This document shows, in pieces, positions 33,234 to 42,245 of a stretch of DNA of 64,000 nucleotides. Origin of the DNA: Streptomyces sp. A1277 (lineage in GTDB: Bacteria; Actinomycetota; Actinomycetes; Streptomycetales; Streptomycetaceae); contig NZ_SSBI01000001.1 of assembly GCF_004795015.1 (NCBI RefSeq), positions 124,001 through 188,000 on the forward strand. The letters are read 5' to 3'. The position numbers were made by a program, and so were the translations under genes. Numbering within the stretch: position 1 is the first letter of the stretch; each line of letters begins with the position of its first letter. The notes beneath the pieces were generated by a model, which ran no database searches, was not told the origin of the DNA, and worked only from the letters and a program-made list of their open reading frames with translations.

Positions 33234-35489
33234 TCAGGGGCCGTTCATGCCGCCGTCGTTCTGGCCGCGGCCGTGGCCGTGGCCGTTGTTCCCGCCGGTC
33301 AGGTCCGGCGGGATGCTGATGCCGGGGAACGGGTTGTTGTCGTCGTCACCGGGCTTGTTGTCGTCGCCCGGCTTGTTCTTGTCCTGGTCCTTGTTCTTGT
33401 CCTTCTCTTCCTTCTGCTTCGCCCGCGGTACGTCGACCGGGTGGAAGGCCGGTGTCTCGGAGGAGCTGAGGGAGCCGGTCATCGCCGTACGCCATATCGG
33501 GCCGGGGAGGCAGCCACCGCAGACCTTGTCGTAGTACTGGCCACCGATGACGATGTCGGTCATTTGTTCCTGCTTGGCGCCGTCGCTGCCGACCCACACC
33601 GCCGTGGACAGGTTGGGCGTGTATCCGACGAACCAGACGTTCTTGCGCTCGTCGGTGGTACCGGTCTTGCCCGCGTTGTCACGGTCGCTGAGGCCGGCCT
33701 GCGTACCGGTGCCGTCCTCGACGACACCCTTCAGCATCTGGTTGATCGTGTCGGCCGTGTGCTCGCTCATGGCCCGGTTGCAGCTCGTCTTCGGCACGTC
33801 CATCTTCTTGCCGTCCGGCTTGGTCACCGAGAGGAGCGCGACCGGAGTGCAGTACGTGCCGCGGTTGGCGAAGGTGGCGTACACCGAGGCCATGGCCAGG
33901 GGCGTCGACTCCTGGCTGCCGAGGGTGGTGGTGGGGATCTGCAGCAGCTTCTTGTTGTCGCCGCGGTCGTAGCCGACCTTCTTCGCCATCGCGAGCGTCT
34001 CGCAGAGGCCGGCCTTCTGCTCCAGCTTGGCGAAGTAGGTGTTGATCGACTTGCCCAGCGCGCTGGTCATGTCGAACATGCCCTTTTCCGACTCCGTCTC
34101 GTTCTCCACGTCCCACGGCTTGTCGTCCGCGGGTCCGCCTTCACACGTGCGGAAGGCGTCGGCGGGCAGCGTTATCGAGGAAGGAGTGTCGAAACTCTGC
34201 GCCGGGCTGATCCCCTTCTCCAGCGCCGCCGCCGCGGTGATCGGCTTGAAGGTCGACCCCACCTGGAAGCCGGCGTAGCTGCCGCCCATCTTGTGGTCGA
34301 CGGAGAGGTTCAGCACGGTCTGGTGCTTGGCCGCGTCGAGACCGTACGGCCTGGACTGGGCCATCGCCAGGATCTGCCCGGTGCCGGGCTGGACCTGGAC
34401 GAGCGCGGCCGCGACCTTGTCGTCCTTGTTGACCCGGGAGGTGGCCGCCTGGTTGGACGCGGCCTGCGACCGGGGGTCCAGGGTCGTCTTGATGGTCAGT
34501 CCGCCGGTCGCCCAGAGCTTGGCGCGGTCCTTCGAGGTCTTGCCGAAGGCCAGGTCGCTCGTGACGATCTGGCGTACGTAGTCGCAGAAGAAACCGGCAC
34601 CGCTGACGGCGGTGATGCAGCCGTTCTGCGGGCGCTTGACCTTCAGCTTGATCGGGGTGTCCTTGGCCTTGTCGGCCTGCTTCTGCGAGATCTTCCCGAC
34701 GTCCGCCATCCGCTGGAGCACGGTGTTGCGGCGCTTGGTCGCTTCCTCCGTGTCGTTGATGGGGTCGTAGCGGCTGGGCGACTGCACGATCCCGGCCAGC
34801 AGCGCCGCCTCCTCCAGCTTCAGGTCCTTCGCGGACTTGGAGAAGTAGCGCTGGGAGGCCGCCTCGACGCCGTACGCCTGCTGACCGAAGAAGGTGATGT
34901 TGAGGTAGTTCTCCAGGATCTTCCTCTTGCCGAGCTCTTCCTCGACCTGGATCGCGTACTTCAGCTCCTGGACCTTGCGGCCCAGCGTCTGCTGGGTGGC
35001 CTCGGCGACCTTGGCCGGGTCGTCGCCCGCCTCCTCGACGAAGACGTTCTTCACGTACTGCTGGGTGAGGGTCGACGCGCCCTGCGCGGTCCCGCCCGCC
35101 TGTACGTTGCTGTTCATCGCGCGCAGGATGCCCTTGAGGTCGACCGCGCCGTGCTCGTAGAAGCGGGCGTCCTCGATAGCGATGATCGCGTTCTGCATGT
35201 ACGGGGAGATGCTCGTGAGCGGCACCACCGTGCGGTCGCGTGAGTAGACCGTGGCGATCAGGCCGCCCTTGTTGTCCAGGATCTTGGTGCGCTGGCTCAG
35301 CGGCGGAGTCTTCAGGTTGGCCGGGATCTCGTCGAACCCGTCGACCGTCCCCTTGGCGGCGAGGCCCAGTGCTCCGGCGGCCGGCAGCGCGATGCCCGCC
35401 AGAACGACTCCCGAGAGTGCGGCGACACCGAGGAACTTGGCGGCCTGCTGGGTCGTCGTGAGACCCCCGCCCGAGCGCTTCTTTGGCAT
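33234..35489 (-). CDS. Class A penicillin-binding protein (bifunctional peptidoglycan synthase)
   Basis: 751 residues. After an N-terminal membrane helix (LGVAALSGVVLAGIALPAA) comes the GT51 glycosyltransferase domain (AIEDARFYEHGAVDLKGILRA, GASTLTQQYVKN, KILENYLNITFFGQQAYGVEAA) and the transpeptidase domain with SxxK (GSTFK), SxN (KSINT) and KTGT. The C-terminal 100 residues are a Lys/Asp/Asn/Gly-rich disordered tail. It makes and cross-links peptidoglycan at the outer face of the membrane. It is divergent from wblA. Confidence 0.95.
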   Translation of the reverse strand: MPKKRSGGGLTTTQQAAKFLGVAALSGVVLAGIALPAAGALGLAAKGTVDGFDEIPANLKTPPLSQRTKILDNKGGLIATVYSRDRTVVPLTSISPYMQNAIIAIEDARFYEHGAVDLKGILRAMNSNVQAGGTAQGASTLTQQYVKNVFVEEAGDDPAKVAEATQQTLGRKVQELKYAIQVEEELGKRKILENYLNITFFGQQAYGVEAASQRYFSKSAKDLKLEEAALLAGIVQSPSRYDPINDTEEATKRRNTVLQRMADVGKISQKQADKAKDTPIKLKVKRPQNGCITAVSGAGFFCDYVRQIVTSDLAFGKTSKDRAKLWATGGLTIKTTLDPRSQAASNQAATSRVNKDDKVAAALVQVQPGTGQILAMAQSRPYGLDAAKHQTVLNLSVDHKMGGSYAGFQVGSTFKPITAAAALEKGISPAQSFDTPSSITLPADAFRTCEGGPADDKPWDVENETESEKGMFDMTSALGKSINTYFAKLEQKAGLCETLAMAKKVGYDRGDNKKLLQIPTTTLGSQESTPLAMASVYATFANRGTYCTPVALLSVTKPDGKKMDVPKTSCNRAMSEHTADTINQMLKGVVEDGTGTQAGLSDRDNAGKTGTTDERKNVWFVGYTPNLSTAVWVGSDGAKQEQMTDIVIGGQYYDKVCGGCLPGPIWRTAMTGSLSSSETPAFHPVDVPRAKQKEEKDKNKDQDKNKPGDDNKPGDDDNNPFPGISIPPDLTGGNNGHGHGRGQNDGGMNGP

Positions 35490-35876
35490 GGGGGCAGCCT
35501 ACGTTCTCATTCGCCGGACACACGTATATGCCTTGGCCTAAGCTGCTCTCAACTGTCACAGCAGCCCGGTTCCGTATCAACCCCCGTGCACGATCCGGCC
35601 ACACGCTCCGGCGCTCCCGAATTCGCCTCGTGTGTCACCGAACGTCCGTTGTGGTTCTGGTGAACTGTCCCGATTTTGACGGGATAGTCGCGCATGTCCT
35701 CACCTCACTCCCCTGGGTGATCTGCCGCATACGCATAGTCCGTTCGGGCCATTCAAGATTGGGCCCGAAGGGGGTGTTGTGCTGTCGCCACCTTCCGTAA
35801 CGTCCTCAACTGGCAGCGGGTGAATATGCCGCTGCCGCCGTGGGGGAGCCTCGATTCGGGAGAGGACGGCGCCGGG
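35490..35876. other. Divergent regulatory region between the PBP gene and wblA
   Basis: 387 bases with no gene seen. The stretch about 35500-35700 is less GC-rich than average and must hold promoters for both genes. wblA is a developmental control gene and a long upstream region is expected for it. Confidence 0.5.
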
Positions 35877-36227
35877 ATGGGCTGGGTAACCGACTGGAGT
35901 GCGCAGGCAGCCTGCCGCACTACTGATCCGGATGAACTGTTCGTACAAGGGGCAGCGCAGAACAGGGCCAAGGCGGTGTGCACCGGATGCCCGGTGCGGA
36001 CCGAGTGCCTGGCCGACGCGCTGGACAACCGCGTCGAGTTCGGCGTGTGGGGCGGGATGACCGAGCGGGAACGCCGCGCGTTGCTGCGCAGGCGTCCGAC
36101 CGTGACGTCCTGGCGCCGGCTGCTGGAGACCGCCCGCAGTGAGTACGAGCGGTCCACGGGCATCCTGCCCGTGGCGATCGGGCTGGAGGACGACGAGCTG
36201 CACGAGACGTTCGCCGCCGTGGGATAG
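35877..36227 (+). CDS. wblA: WhiB-family iron-sulfur regulator WblA
   Basis: 116 residues with the WhiB four-Cys set that binds a [4Fe-4S] cluster: ACRTT, then CTGCPVRTEC, and the GVWGGMTERERR turn followed by the basic tail LLRRRP. The sequence DWSAQAACRTTDPDELFVQGAAQ is that of WblA rather than WhiB or WhiD as I remember them. In Streptomyces WblA represses antibiotic production and drives sporulation-related change. The ATG at 35877 gives the standard start MGWVTDW; ATG at 35826 would add 17 residues. Confidence 0.92.
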   Translation: MGWVTDWSAQAACRTTDPDELFVQGAAQNRAKAVCTGCPVRTECLADALDNRVEFGVWGGMTERERRALLRRRPTVTSWRRLLETARSEYERSTGILPVAIGLEDDELHETFAAVG

Positions 36228-36264
36228 ACCGGCGGTAGTACGTACGGCTTACGAGTACGAGGGG

Positions 36265-37653
36265 CTAGGCAGCTCCGGCCGGGGAGGAGCCGGTCGCGAG
36301 CCGGTCCCCGATGGCTCGCAGCCCCGAGAGGTCATGGACGTCTCCGGGCAGCGCGGCCACGGCGGTCACGGCCACCTCGGGGTGCAGCGCGGTGAAGCGG
36401 TCGCGGGTGTCCTGTTCGCGCGCGACCATCTGCATCCGTTCGGCGTGCAGACGCAGCAGGGCTGCCGTGAGTTCTTCGGTCGTGACATCCGGTGTGACCT
36501 CTGTGATGGCGTCTGCCGTGACGTCGGTTTCGGGCGTGGCGTCCGCCTCGGCCTCGGGGGTGCCGGCTCCGGCGGTGTCAGGGGGCGGTGCGGACCCGGC
36601 CGCGGGGGAGTCGGCGGGCTCACGAAGTCCAGCCTTCCCGGCCGTCTGATCCACAATGCCGTCTGCTTCAAGATTTTCTGCGGCGGCCAGCGCCTGCTCG
36701 GCGGAGAGCCGGGCCGCGGCACTGCCGTGGACCCGGTTGAGGACCAGACCCGCCAGCGGCATGTCCTCCGCGGCCAGGCGTTCCACGAAGTACGCCGCTT
36801 CGCGGAGCGCGTCCCGCTCCGGCGTCGCGACGACGAGAAACGCGGTGCCGGGCGCCTGAAGCAGTTTGTACGTGGCATCGGCCCGGGTACGGAAGCCGCC
36901 GAACATGGTGTCCATGGCGGCGACGAAGGTCTGTACGTCACGCAGGAACTGTCCGCCGAGCAGCTTGCCCAGCGTCCCGGTCATCATCGACATTCCCACG
37001 TTGAGGAACTTCATTCCGGCCCGGCCGCCCATCTTCGCCGGTGCCATCAGCAGCTTGATGAACTTCCCGTCCAGGAATGAGCCCAGCCGTTTCGGCGCGT
37101 CCAGGAAGTCCAGCGCGGACCGCGACGGCGGGGTGTCGACGACGATCAGGTCCCACTCGTCGCGCGCCCGCAGCTGGCCGAGCTTCTCCATTGCCATGTA
37201 CTCCTGCGTGCCCGCGAAGCCGGCCGACAGGGACTGGTAGAAGGGGTTCTCCAGAATCGCGCGCGCCCGCTCACCGTCCGCGTGCGCCTCGACGATCTCG
37301 TCGAAGGTCCGCTTCATGTCGAGCATCATGGCGTGCAGTTCACCGGCGCCCGCGCCTTCGATGCCCTTCACCCGGCGCGGGACGTTGTCCAGGGAGTCGA
37401 TGCCCATGGACTGGGCGAGCCTGCGGGCCGGGTCGATGGTGAGGACGACGACCTTGCGGCCGCGCTCCGCCGCCCGTACGCCGAGCGCCGCGGCGGTGGT
37501 CGTCTTGCCGACGCCGCCCGAGCCGCAGCACACGATGATCCGGATGCCCGGATCGTCGATCAGGGCGTCGGTGTCCAGCGAGGGGACGGGGGCCGCCCTG
37601 TCCGCCTCCTCGCCCGTGTCCCCGGCCGCTCCCGCGTTCGTGCTTGCTGTCAT
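36265..37653 (-). CDS. ArsA-like ATPase (second of a pair)
   Basis: 462-residue cytosolic P-loop ATPase of the ArsA/Get3/MinD class. Deviant Walker A GSGGVGKTTTAAALG at about 42-56, switch motif LTIDPARRLAQSMG and strand DLIVVDTPPSRSALDFL are visible. A Pro/Ala/Asp-rich insertion (roughly 330-395) follows before the C-terminal helix. Arsenic-binding Cys are not evident, so arsenite efflux is unlikely. It overlaps the upstream partner by four bases. Pairs of such ATPases next to wblA are typical of Streptomyces as I recall; function unknown. Confidence 0.88.
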   Translation of the reverse strand: MTASTNAGAAGDTGEEADRAAPVPSLDTDALIDDPGIRIIVCCGSGGVGKTTTAAALGVRAAERGRKVVVLTIDPARRLAQSMGIDSLDNVPRRVKGIEGAGAGELHAMMLDMKRTFDEIVEAHADGERARAILENPFYQSLSAGFAGTQEYMAMEKLGQLRARDEWDLIVVDTPPSRSALDFLDAPKRLGSFLDGKFIKLLMAPAKMGGRAGMKFLNVGMSMMTGTLGKLLGGQFLRDVQTFVAAMDTMFGGFRTRADATYKLLQAPGTAFLVVATPERDALREAAYFVERLAAEDMPLAGLVLNRVHGSAAARLSAEQALAAAENLEADGIVDQTAGKAGLREPADSPAAGSAPPPDTAGAGTPEAEADATPETDVTADAITEVTPDVTTEELTAALLRLHAERMQMVAREQDTRDRFTALHPEVAVTAVAALPGDVHDLSGLRAIGDRLATGSSPAGAA

Positions 37654-38639
37654 GAACCCGCCCCTCGTCCGGACTCCCCTGTGCCCGCGCCCTGGTCCCG
37701 GAGCGCGACCGCCAGGTCGTACAGCCCGGCCCGGTCCACCCCCTCGCCGATCAGCGGAAGCTCGTATCCCGGCAGGCCGAGGCCGGCCAGTACGGCGCGC
37801 TGCTCACGCTCCAGTGCGACCCGCTGGGTGTGCTCGGCGGCCTGCTCGACCAGGGGGCGCACGAGGCCCGCGGCGCCGGTCACGCCGGACCGCGTCAGCG
37901 TCTTGGCGATCTCCTTGCGCCGGCCGCCGGCGGTCGTGCGCAGCGCGTCCCCGTCCAGCAGTTGGGGGCGCACCATGTTCACCATGACCCGGCCCACGGG
38001 CAGTTCGGCGGCCCGCAGCTCCGCGATGCCGTCCGCGGTCTCCTGGACCGGCATCTCCTCCAGCAGCGTCACCAGGTTCACCGCGGTCTCCGGGGACTTC
38101 AGCACCCGCATCACGGCCTGTGCCTGATTGTGTATCGGGCCGATCCGGGCGAGTCCGGCCACCTCGTCGTTCACATTGAGGAAGCGGGTGATGCGGCCGG
38201 TCGGCGGGGCGTCCATGATCACGTAGTCGTAGACGAACCGGTTCTGCCGGTCCTTGCGGCGCACGGCCTCGCACGCCTTGCCGGTCAGCAGGACGTCCCG
38301 CACACCGGGCGCGATGGTGGTCGCGAAGTCGATCGCGCCGAGCTTCTTGAGCGCCCGGCCCGCGCTGCCGAGCTTGTAGAACATCTGGAGGTAGTCGAGG
38401 AGCGCGAGCTCCGCGTCGATCGCGAGCGCGTACACCTCGCCGCCGCCCGGGGCGACGGCGATCTTGCGCTCCTCGTACGGCAGGGAGTCCGCCTCGAAGA
38501 GCTGGGCGATGCCCTGTCTGCCCTCGACCTCCACGAGGAGGGTGCGCCTGCCCTCGGTCGCGAGGGCGAGCGCGAGGGCGGCGGCGACCGTGGTCTTACC
38601 GGTACCGCCCTTACCGCTGACGACCTGGAACCTGCTCAC
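37650..38639 (-). CDS. ArsA-like ATPase (first of a pair)
   Basis: 329 residues starting MSRFQVVSGKGGTGKTTVAAAL from GTG 38639, an exact deviant Walker A. LLVEVEGRQGIAQLFE replaces the usual switch I, and FVYDYVIMDAPPTGRITRFL is the Walker B strand. Compared with the partner it is shorter and lacks the low-complexity insert. The two genes overlap by ATGA and presumably encode a heterodimer or a matched pair. Divergent from the small DUF4177 gene, 82 bases away. Confidence 0.88.
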   Translation of the reverse strand: MSRFQVVSGKGGTGKTTVAAALALALATEGRRTLLVEVEGRQGIAQLFEADSLPYEERKIAVAPGGGEVYALAIDAELALLDYLQMFYKLGSAGRALKKLGAIDFATTIAPGVRDVLLTGKACEAVRRKDRQNRFVYDYVIMDAPPTGRITRFLNVNDEVAGLARIGPIHNQAQAVMRVLKSPETAVNLVTLLEEMPVQETADGIAELRAAELPVGRVMVNMVRPQLLDGDALRTTAGGRRKEIAKTLTRSGVTGAAGLVRPLVEQAAEHTQRVALEREQRAVLAGLGLPGYELPLIGEGVDRAGLYDLAVALRDQGAGTGESGRGAGS

Positions 38640-38721
38640 GTATTCGAGCCTAACCAGTCGCACCGCAGGCTACGCACGAGGCTGCGCGTGCCCGGGATTG
38701 CGCAGGCATTACAGTCGGGCC

Positions 38722-38880
38722 ATGACCAAGTGGGAATACGCGACCGTGCCCCTTCTCGTGCACGCGACCAAGCAGATTCTGGACACCTGGGGCGAGGACG
38801 GCTGGGAGCTGGTCCAGGTCGTTCCCGGCCCGAACAACCCCGAGCAGCTCGTGGCCTACCTGAAGCGGGAGAAGCAGTAG
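38722..38880 (+). CDS. DUF4177 family small protein
   Basis: 52 residues: MTKWEYATVPLLVHATKQIL then DTWGEDGWELVQVV, the DUF4177 pattern of one beta-hairpin and helix. Function unknown. Its TAG stop overlaps the GTG of the next gene by one base, so the two are translated in tandem. Confidence 0.85.
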   Translation: MTKWEYATVPLLVHATKQILDTWGEDGWELVQVVPGPNNPEQLVAYLKREKQ

Positions 38881-39350
38881 TGGCGGGCACCGTCGAGGCG
38901 AAGCTCGCCGAGCTCGGGCTGCCCCTGCCGGCCGTCGTGCCGCCGCTGGCCTCGTACCAGCCGGCCGTGCAGTCCGGGGTGTACGTGTACACCTCTGGGC
39001 AGCTGCCGATGGTGGACGGCAAGCTGGCCGTGACCGGCAAGGTCGGTGCGGAGGTCACGGCCGACGAGGCGAAGGAGCTGGCGAAGACCTGCGCGCTCAA
39101 CGCCCTCGCCGCCGTGAAGTCGGTCGCGGGCGACCTGGACCGGATCGCACGCGTCGTGAAGGTCGTCGGCTTCGTCGCGTCGGCCACCGACTTCACCGGC
39201 CAGCCCGGCGTGATCAACGGTGCCAGCGAGCTGCTGGGCGAGGTCCTCGGGGACAAGGGTGTGCATGCCCGCAGCGCCGTGGGCGTCGCCGTGCTGCCGC
39301 TGGACGCTCCCGTCGAGGTCGAGATCCAGGTCGAGCTGACCGAAGCCTGA
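38880..39350 (+). CDS. RidA family protein (enamine/imine deaminase)
   Basis: 156 residues, start GTG overlapping the upstream stop (TAGTG). The RidA fold is seen in YQPAVQSGVYVYTSGQLPMVDGKL and the C-terminal ARSAVGVAVLPLDAPVEVEIQVEL. RidA proteins hydrolyse reactive enamines from PLP enzymes. The canonical Arg of active RidA (in the R/K-x-S-x-V segment) appears as HARSAVGV, so the catalytic Arg is plausible. Cytosolic, likely co-transcribed with the DUF4177 gene. Confidence 0.88.
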   Translation: MAGTVEAKLAELGLPLPAVVPPLASYQPAVQSGVYVYTSGQLPMVDGKLAVTGKVGAEVTADEAKELAKTCALNALAAVKSVAGDLDRIARVVKVVGFVASATDFTGQPGVINGASELLGEVLGDKGVHARSAVGVAVLPLDAPVEVEIQVELTEA

Positions 39351-39373
39351 GCCGGGCCCCGTCCCCGCCTTCT

Positions 39374-39406
39374 GATCCCGTCCGGTCGCGAAGACCGGAC
39401 GGGATC
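39374..39406 (+). terminator. Terminator after the RidA gene
   Basis: A 14-bp perfect stem GATCCCGTCCGGTC / GACCGGACGGGATC with a 5-base loop. It is followed by three 9-bp direct repeats of GTGCATCCG (last copy GTGCCTCCG) at 39409-39435. Confidence 0.75.
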
Positions 39407-39511
39407 ATGTGCATCCGGTGCATCCGGTGCCTCCGGGCGTATCTGTGTACGGGCCATGTACAGATCACCACACCTCTCGAACATCGACGCGGTTCCGGAT
39501 AGCCTCCGGCC

Positions 39512-40477
39512 ATGTCCAATGGTCAGTGGTACCCCCCGGAATGGCCCGGCCGCATCAGGGCCCTCGCGGCAGGCGAGCTGACCGCCGCTGTGCCCCGGCG
39601 GGCCGCCACCGTGATGCTGCTGCGGGACGACGCCACCGGCACCGGGGGCGCGCCCGCCGTCCACATGCTGCGCCGGCGCACCTCGATGGCCTTTGCCGGA
39701 GGGGCGTACGCCTATCCGGGCGGCGGCGTCGACCCCCGTGACGACGACCGGCTCGTCGGCTGGGCCGGGCCCGCGCTGGGGACCTGGGCGCAGCGGCTCG
39801 GCGTCACCACGCCGGCCGAGGCGCAGGCGATCGTCTGCGCGGCCGTCCGCGAGACGTACGAGGAGGCAGGCGTCCTGCTCGCCGGGCCGACCCCCGGGAC
39901 CGTCGTCACGGACACCACGGGCGACGACTGGGAGGCCGACCGCGAGGCGCTGGTCGCGCGGGAGCTGTCGTTCGCGGAGTTCCTGGAGCGGCGCGGGCTG
40001 GTGCTGCGGTCGGATCTGCTCGGGGCGTGGGCGCGCTGGATCACCCCCGAGTTCGAACCGCGCCGCTACGACACCTGGTTCTTCGCCGCCGCGCTCCCGG
40101 CCGGCCAGCGGACCCGCAACGCCTCGACGGAGGCCGACCGCACGGTGTGGATCACCCCGGGCGACGCGGCCGACGGATACGACCGGGGCGAACTGCTGAT
40201 GATGCCGCCGACCGTGGCGACGCTGAGGACCCTGCGGCCGTACGCCACCGCCGCGGAGGCTCTGGCGGCGGCCTCGGCGCAGGACCTCACCCCCGTACTC
40301 GCACAAGCCCGTCTGGACGGTGACGAACTGGTGCTGAGCTGGCCGGGGCACGAGGAGTTCACCAAGAACATTTCCAAGGCCGGTAAGGACGAAACGCGCG
40401 GCGGGGATGAAACGCCCCGCAAGGGTGGAACGCGTGCCGAGGAGAAAACGGACGGCGCGGAAGGCGGTGCGGTATGA
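39512..40477 (+). CDS. NUDIX hydrolase
   Basis: 321 residues. The Nudix helix lies in AIVCAAVRETYEEAGVLLAG with the REx2EE core, preceded by FAGGAYAYPGGGVDP. The remaining C-terminal half is helical (LSFAEFLERRGLVLRSDLLGAW, TWFFAAALPAGQRTRN). The last 50 residues are a charged tail with repeated DETRGGDETPRKGGTRAE. Substrate unknown. ATG at 39512; the end overlaps the metallo-hydrolase gene by four bases, forming an operon. An ATCTGT/ACAGAT inverted repeat at 39441-39465 is a possible operator. Confidence 0.88.
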   Translation: MSNGQWYPPEWPGRIRALAAGELTAAVPRRAATVMLLRDDATGTGGAPAVHMLRRRTSMAFAGGAYAYPGGGVDPRDDDRLVGWAGPALGTWAQRLGVTTPAEAQAIVCAAVRETYEEAGVLLAGPTPGTVVTDTTGDDWEADREALVARELSFAEFLERRGLVLRSDLLGAWARWITPEFEPRRYDTWFFAAALPAGQRTRNASTEADRTVWITPGDAADGYDRGELLMMPPTVATLRTLRPYATAAEALAAASAQDLTPVLAQARLDGDELVLSWPGHEEFTKNISKAGKDETRGGDETPRKGGTRAEEKTDGAEGGAV

Positions 40478-41304
40478 GTGATGCGGCGGCGCTGCCGGGA
40501 CAGCCGCGCGGCGGGGTGCTGTCGGGCCCCGCGACGGCCCGCGCGGTCAACGTCCTGGCTCCCAACCCGTCGGCGATGACGCTGGACGGCACCAACACGT
40601 GGATCGTCGCCGAGCCCGACTCGGACCTGGCGGTGGTCATCGATCCGGGCCCGCTGGACGAAGCCCATCTGCGGGCCGTCATCGACACCGCCGAGCAGGC
40701 GGGCCGCCGGGTCGCGCTGACGCTTCTCACCCACGGCCACCCCGACCACGCGGAGGGCGCGGCCCGGTTCGCGGAGCTGACCCGGACGAAGGTGCGGGCG
40801 CTCGATCCGGAGCTGCGGCTCGGTGACGAGGGCCTGGGCACGGGCGACGTGATCACGACCGGCGGTCTTGAGATGTACGTGGTGCCGACGCCGGGCCATA
40901 CGGCGGACTCGCTGTCGTTCCACCTGCCGGCCGACCGCGCGGTGCTGACCGGGGACACGATCCTCGGCCGGGGTACGACACTGGTGGCGCATCCGGACGG
41001 GCGGCTGGGGGACTATCTCGACTCGCTGCGGCGGCTGCGCTCGCTGGCGGTCGACGACGGGGTGCACACGGTGCTGCCCGGGCACGGCCCGGTCCTGGAG
41101 GACGCGCAGGGGGCGGTCGAGTTCTACCTGGCCCATCGTGCGCACCGGCTGGCCCAGGTGGAGACGGCGGTGGAGTCCGGCTACCGGACCTCCTCCGAGG
41201 TGGTGGCCCATGTGTACGCGGACGTGGACCGTTCGCTGTGGCCGGCGGCGGAGCTGTCGGTGCGGGCGCAGCTGGAGTACCTGGTCGAGCACGGCCTGAT
41301 CTGA
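40474..41304 (+). CDS. Metallo-beta-lactamase-fold hydrolase
   Basis: 276 residues. The zinc motif is complete: THGHPDHAEGA (HxHxDH), PTPGHTADSLSF, LTGDTILG and LPGHGPV. The C-terminal helix-rich region (FYLAHRAHRLAQVETAV to QLEYLVEHGLI) is typical of the LACTB2/RNase-like group. ATG overlaps the NUDIX gene stop. The fold acts on esters, thioesters or RNA ends; the substrate is not determined. Confidence 0.92.
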   Translation: MSDAAALPGQPRGGVLSGPATARAVNVLAPNPSAMTLDGTNTWIVAEPDSDLAVVIDPGPLDEAHLRAVIDTAEQAGRRVALTLLTHGHPDHAEGAARFAELTRTKVRALDPELRLGDEGLGTGDVITTGGLEMYVVPTPGHTADSLSFHLPADRAVLTGDTILGRGTTLVAHPDGRLGDYLDSLRRLRSLAVDDGVHTVLPGHGPVLEDAQGAVEFYLAHRAHRLAQVETAVESGYRTSSEVVAHVYADVDRSLWPAAELSVRAQLEYLVEHGLI

Positions 41305-41323
41305 CGGGCCGTCCCCGGCATGA

Positions 41324-41358
41324 GTGAGGGGCCCCACCGAGCCGGTGGGGCCCCTCAC
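41324..41358. terminator. Bidirectional terminator before crp
   Basis: A 16-bp perfect stem GTGAGGGGCCCCACCG / CGGTGGGGCCCCTCAC with a 3-base loop between the convergent hydrolase and crp genes. Confidence 0.85.
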
Positions 41359-41386
41359 ACGCGCAAGCGGCGTACTGCGGCGGGGG

Positions 41387-42061
41387 TCAGCGGGAGCGCT
41401 TGGCCAGCCGCTCCACGTCGAGCAGGATCACCGCACGGGCCTCCAGGCGCAGCCAGCCGCGCCCCGCGAAGTCGGCGAGGGCCTTGTTGACCGTCTCGCG
41501 GGAGGCGCCGACCAGCTGGGCCAGCTCTTCCTGCGTCAGGTCGTGCACCACGTGGATGCCTTCCTCGGACTGGACGCCGAAGCGGCGCGAGAGGTCCAGG
41601 AGGGCGCGGGCGACGCGGCCCGGGACGTCGGAGAAGACCAGGTCGGACATCTGGTCGTTGGTCTTGCGCAGGCGGCGGGCGACGGCGCGCAGCAGGGCCG
41701 TGGCCACCTCGGGGCGTGCGTTGAGCCAGGGCTGCAGGTCGCCGTGGCCGAGGCCGAGGAGCTTGACCTCGGTCAGCGCGGTGGCGGTGGCGGTGCGCGG
41801 GCCCGGGTCGAAGAGCGAGAGCTCGCCGATCAGCTCGCCGGGGCCGAGGACCGCCAGCATGTTCTCGCGTCCGTCGGGGGAGGTGCGGTGGAGCTTCACC
41901 TTGCCCTCGGTGACCACATAGAGGCGGTCGCCCGGGTCACCCTCGTGGAACAGCGCGTCGCCGCGCGCGAGGGTCACCTCACTCATCGAGGCGCGGAGCT
42001 CCGCGGCCTGCTCGTCATCGAGCGCCGCGAAAAGCGGGGCGCGCCGCAGAACGTCGTCCAC
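41387..42061 (-). CDS. crp: Crp/Fnr family transcriptional regulator
   Basis: 224 residues. The cyclic-nucleotide domain carries GELIGELSLFDPGPRTATATA (phosphate-binding cassette with the Arg), followed by the dimer helix and a C-terminal winged helix LTQEELAQLVGASRETVNKALADFAGRGWLRLE. Streptomyces Crp controls germination and secondary metabolism in response to cAMP, and position and sequence fit that protein. GTG start at 42061. It is divergent from nth. Confidence 0.94.
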   Translation of the reverse strand: MDDVLRRAPLFAALDDEQAAELRASMSEVTLARGDALFHEGDPGDRLYVVTEGKVKLHRTSPDGRENMLAVLGPGELIGELSLFDPGPRTATATALTEVKLLGLGHGDLQPWLNARPEVATALLRAVARRLRKTNDQMSDLVFSDVPGRVARALLDLSRRFGVQSEEGIHVVHDLTQEELAQLVGASRETVNKALADFAGRGWLRLEARAVILLDVERLAKRSR

Positions 42062-42245
42062 GAGTTCTCTCCTTGTCGGCCTGTTCAGGGAACCGTGGTC
42101 CCCATCATGCCGGACGGTAAAACAGTGCGATCAATCACAAACCAGTTTGACGCACGTGCGTGCCGGACCATACGGCAGGGGGCCGATTGGGGCTGGATCA
42201 CCGGTGACCGGGGCGGATGTCAGTGGCGGGCTCTAGGCTGGCCGG

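Noticed and set aside
36265-38639. Arsenic-resistance operon
   Set aside because: ArsA-like ATPases only; no arsB, arsC or arsR, and no metalloid-binding Cys pattern.
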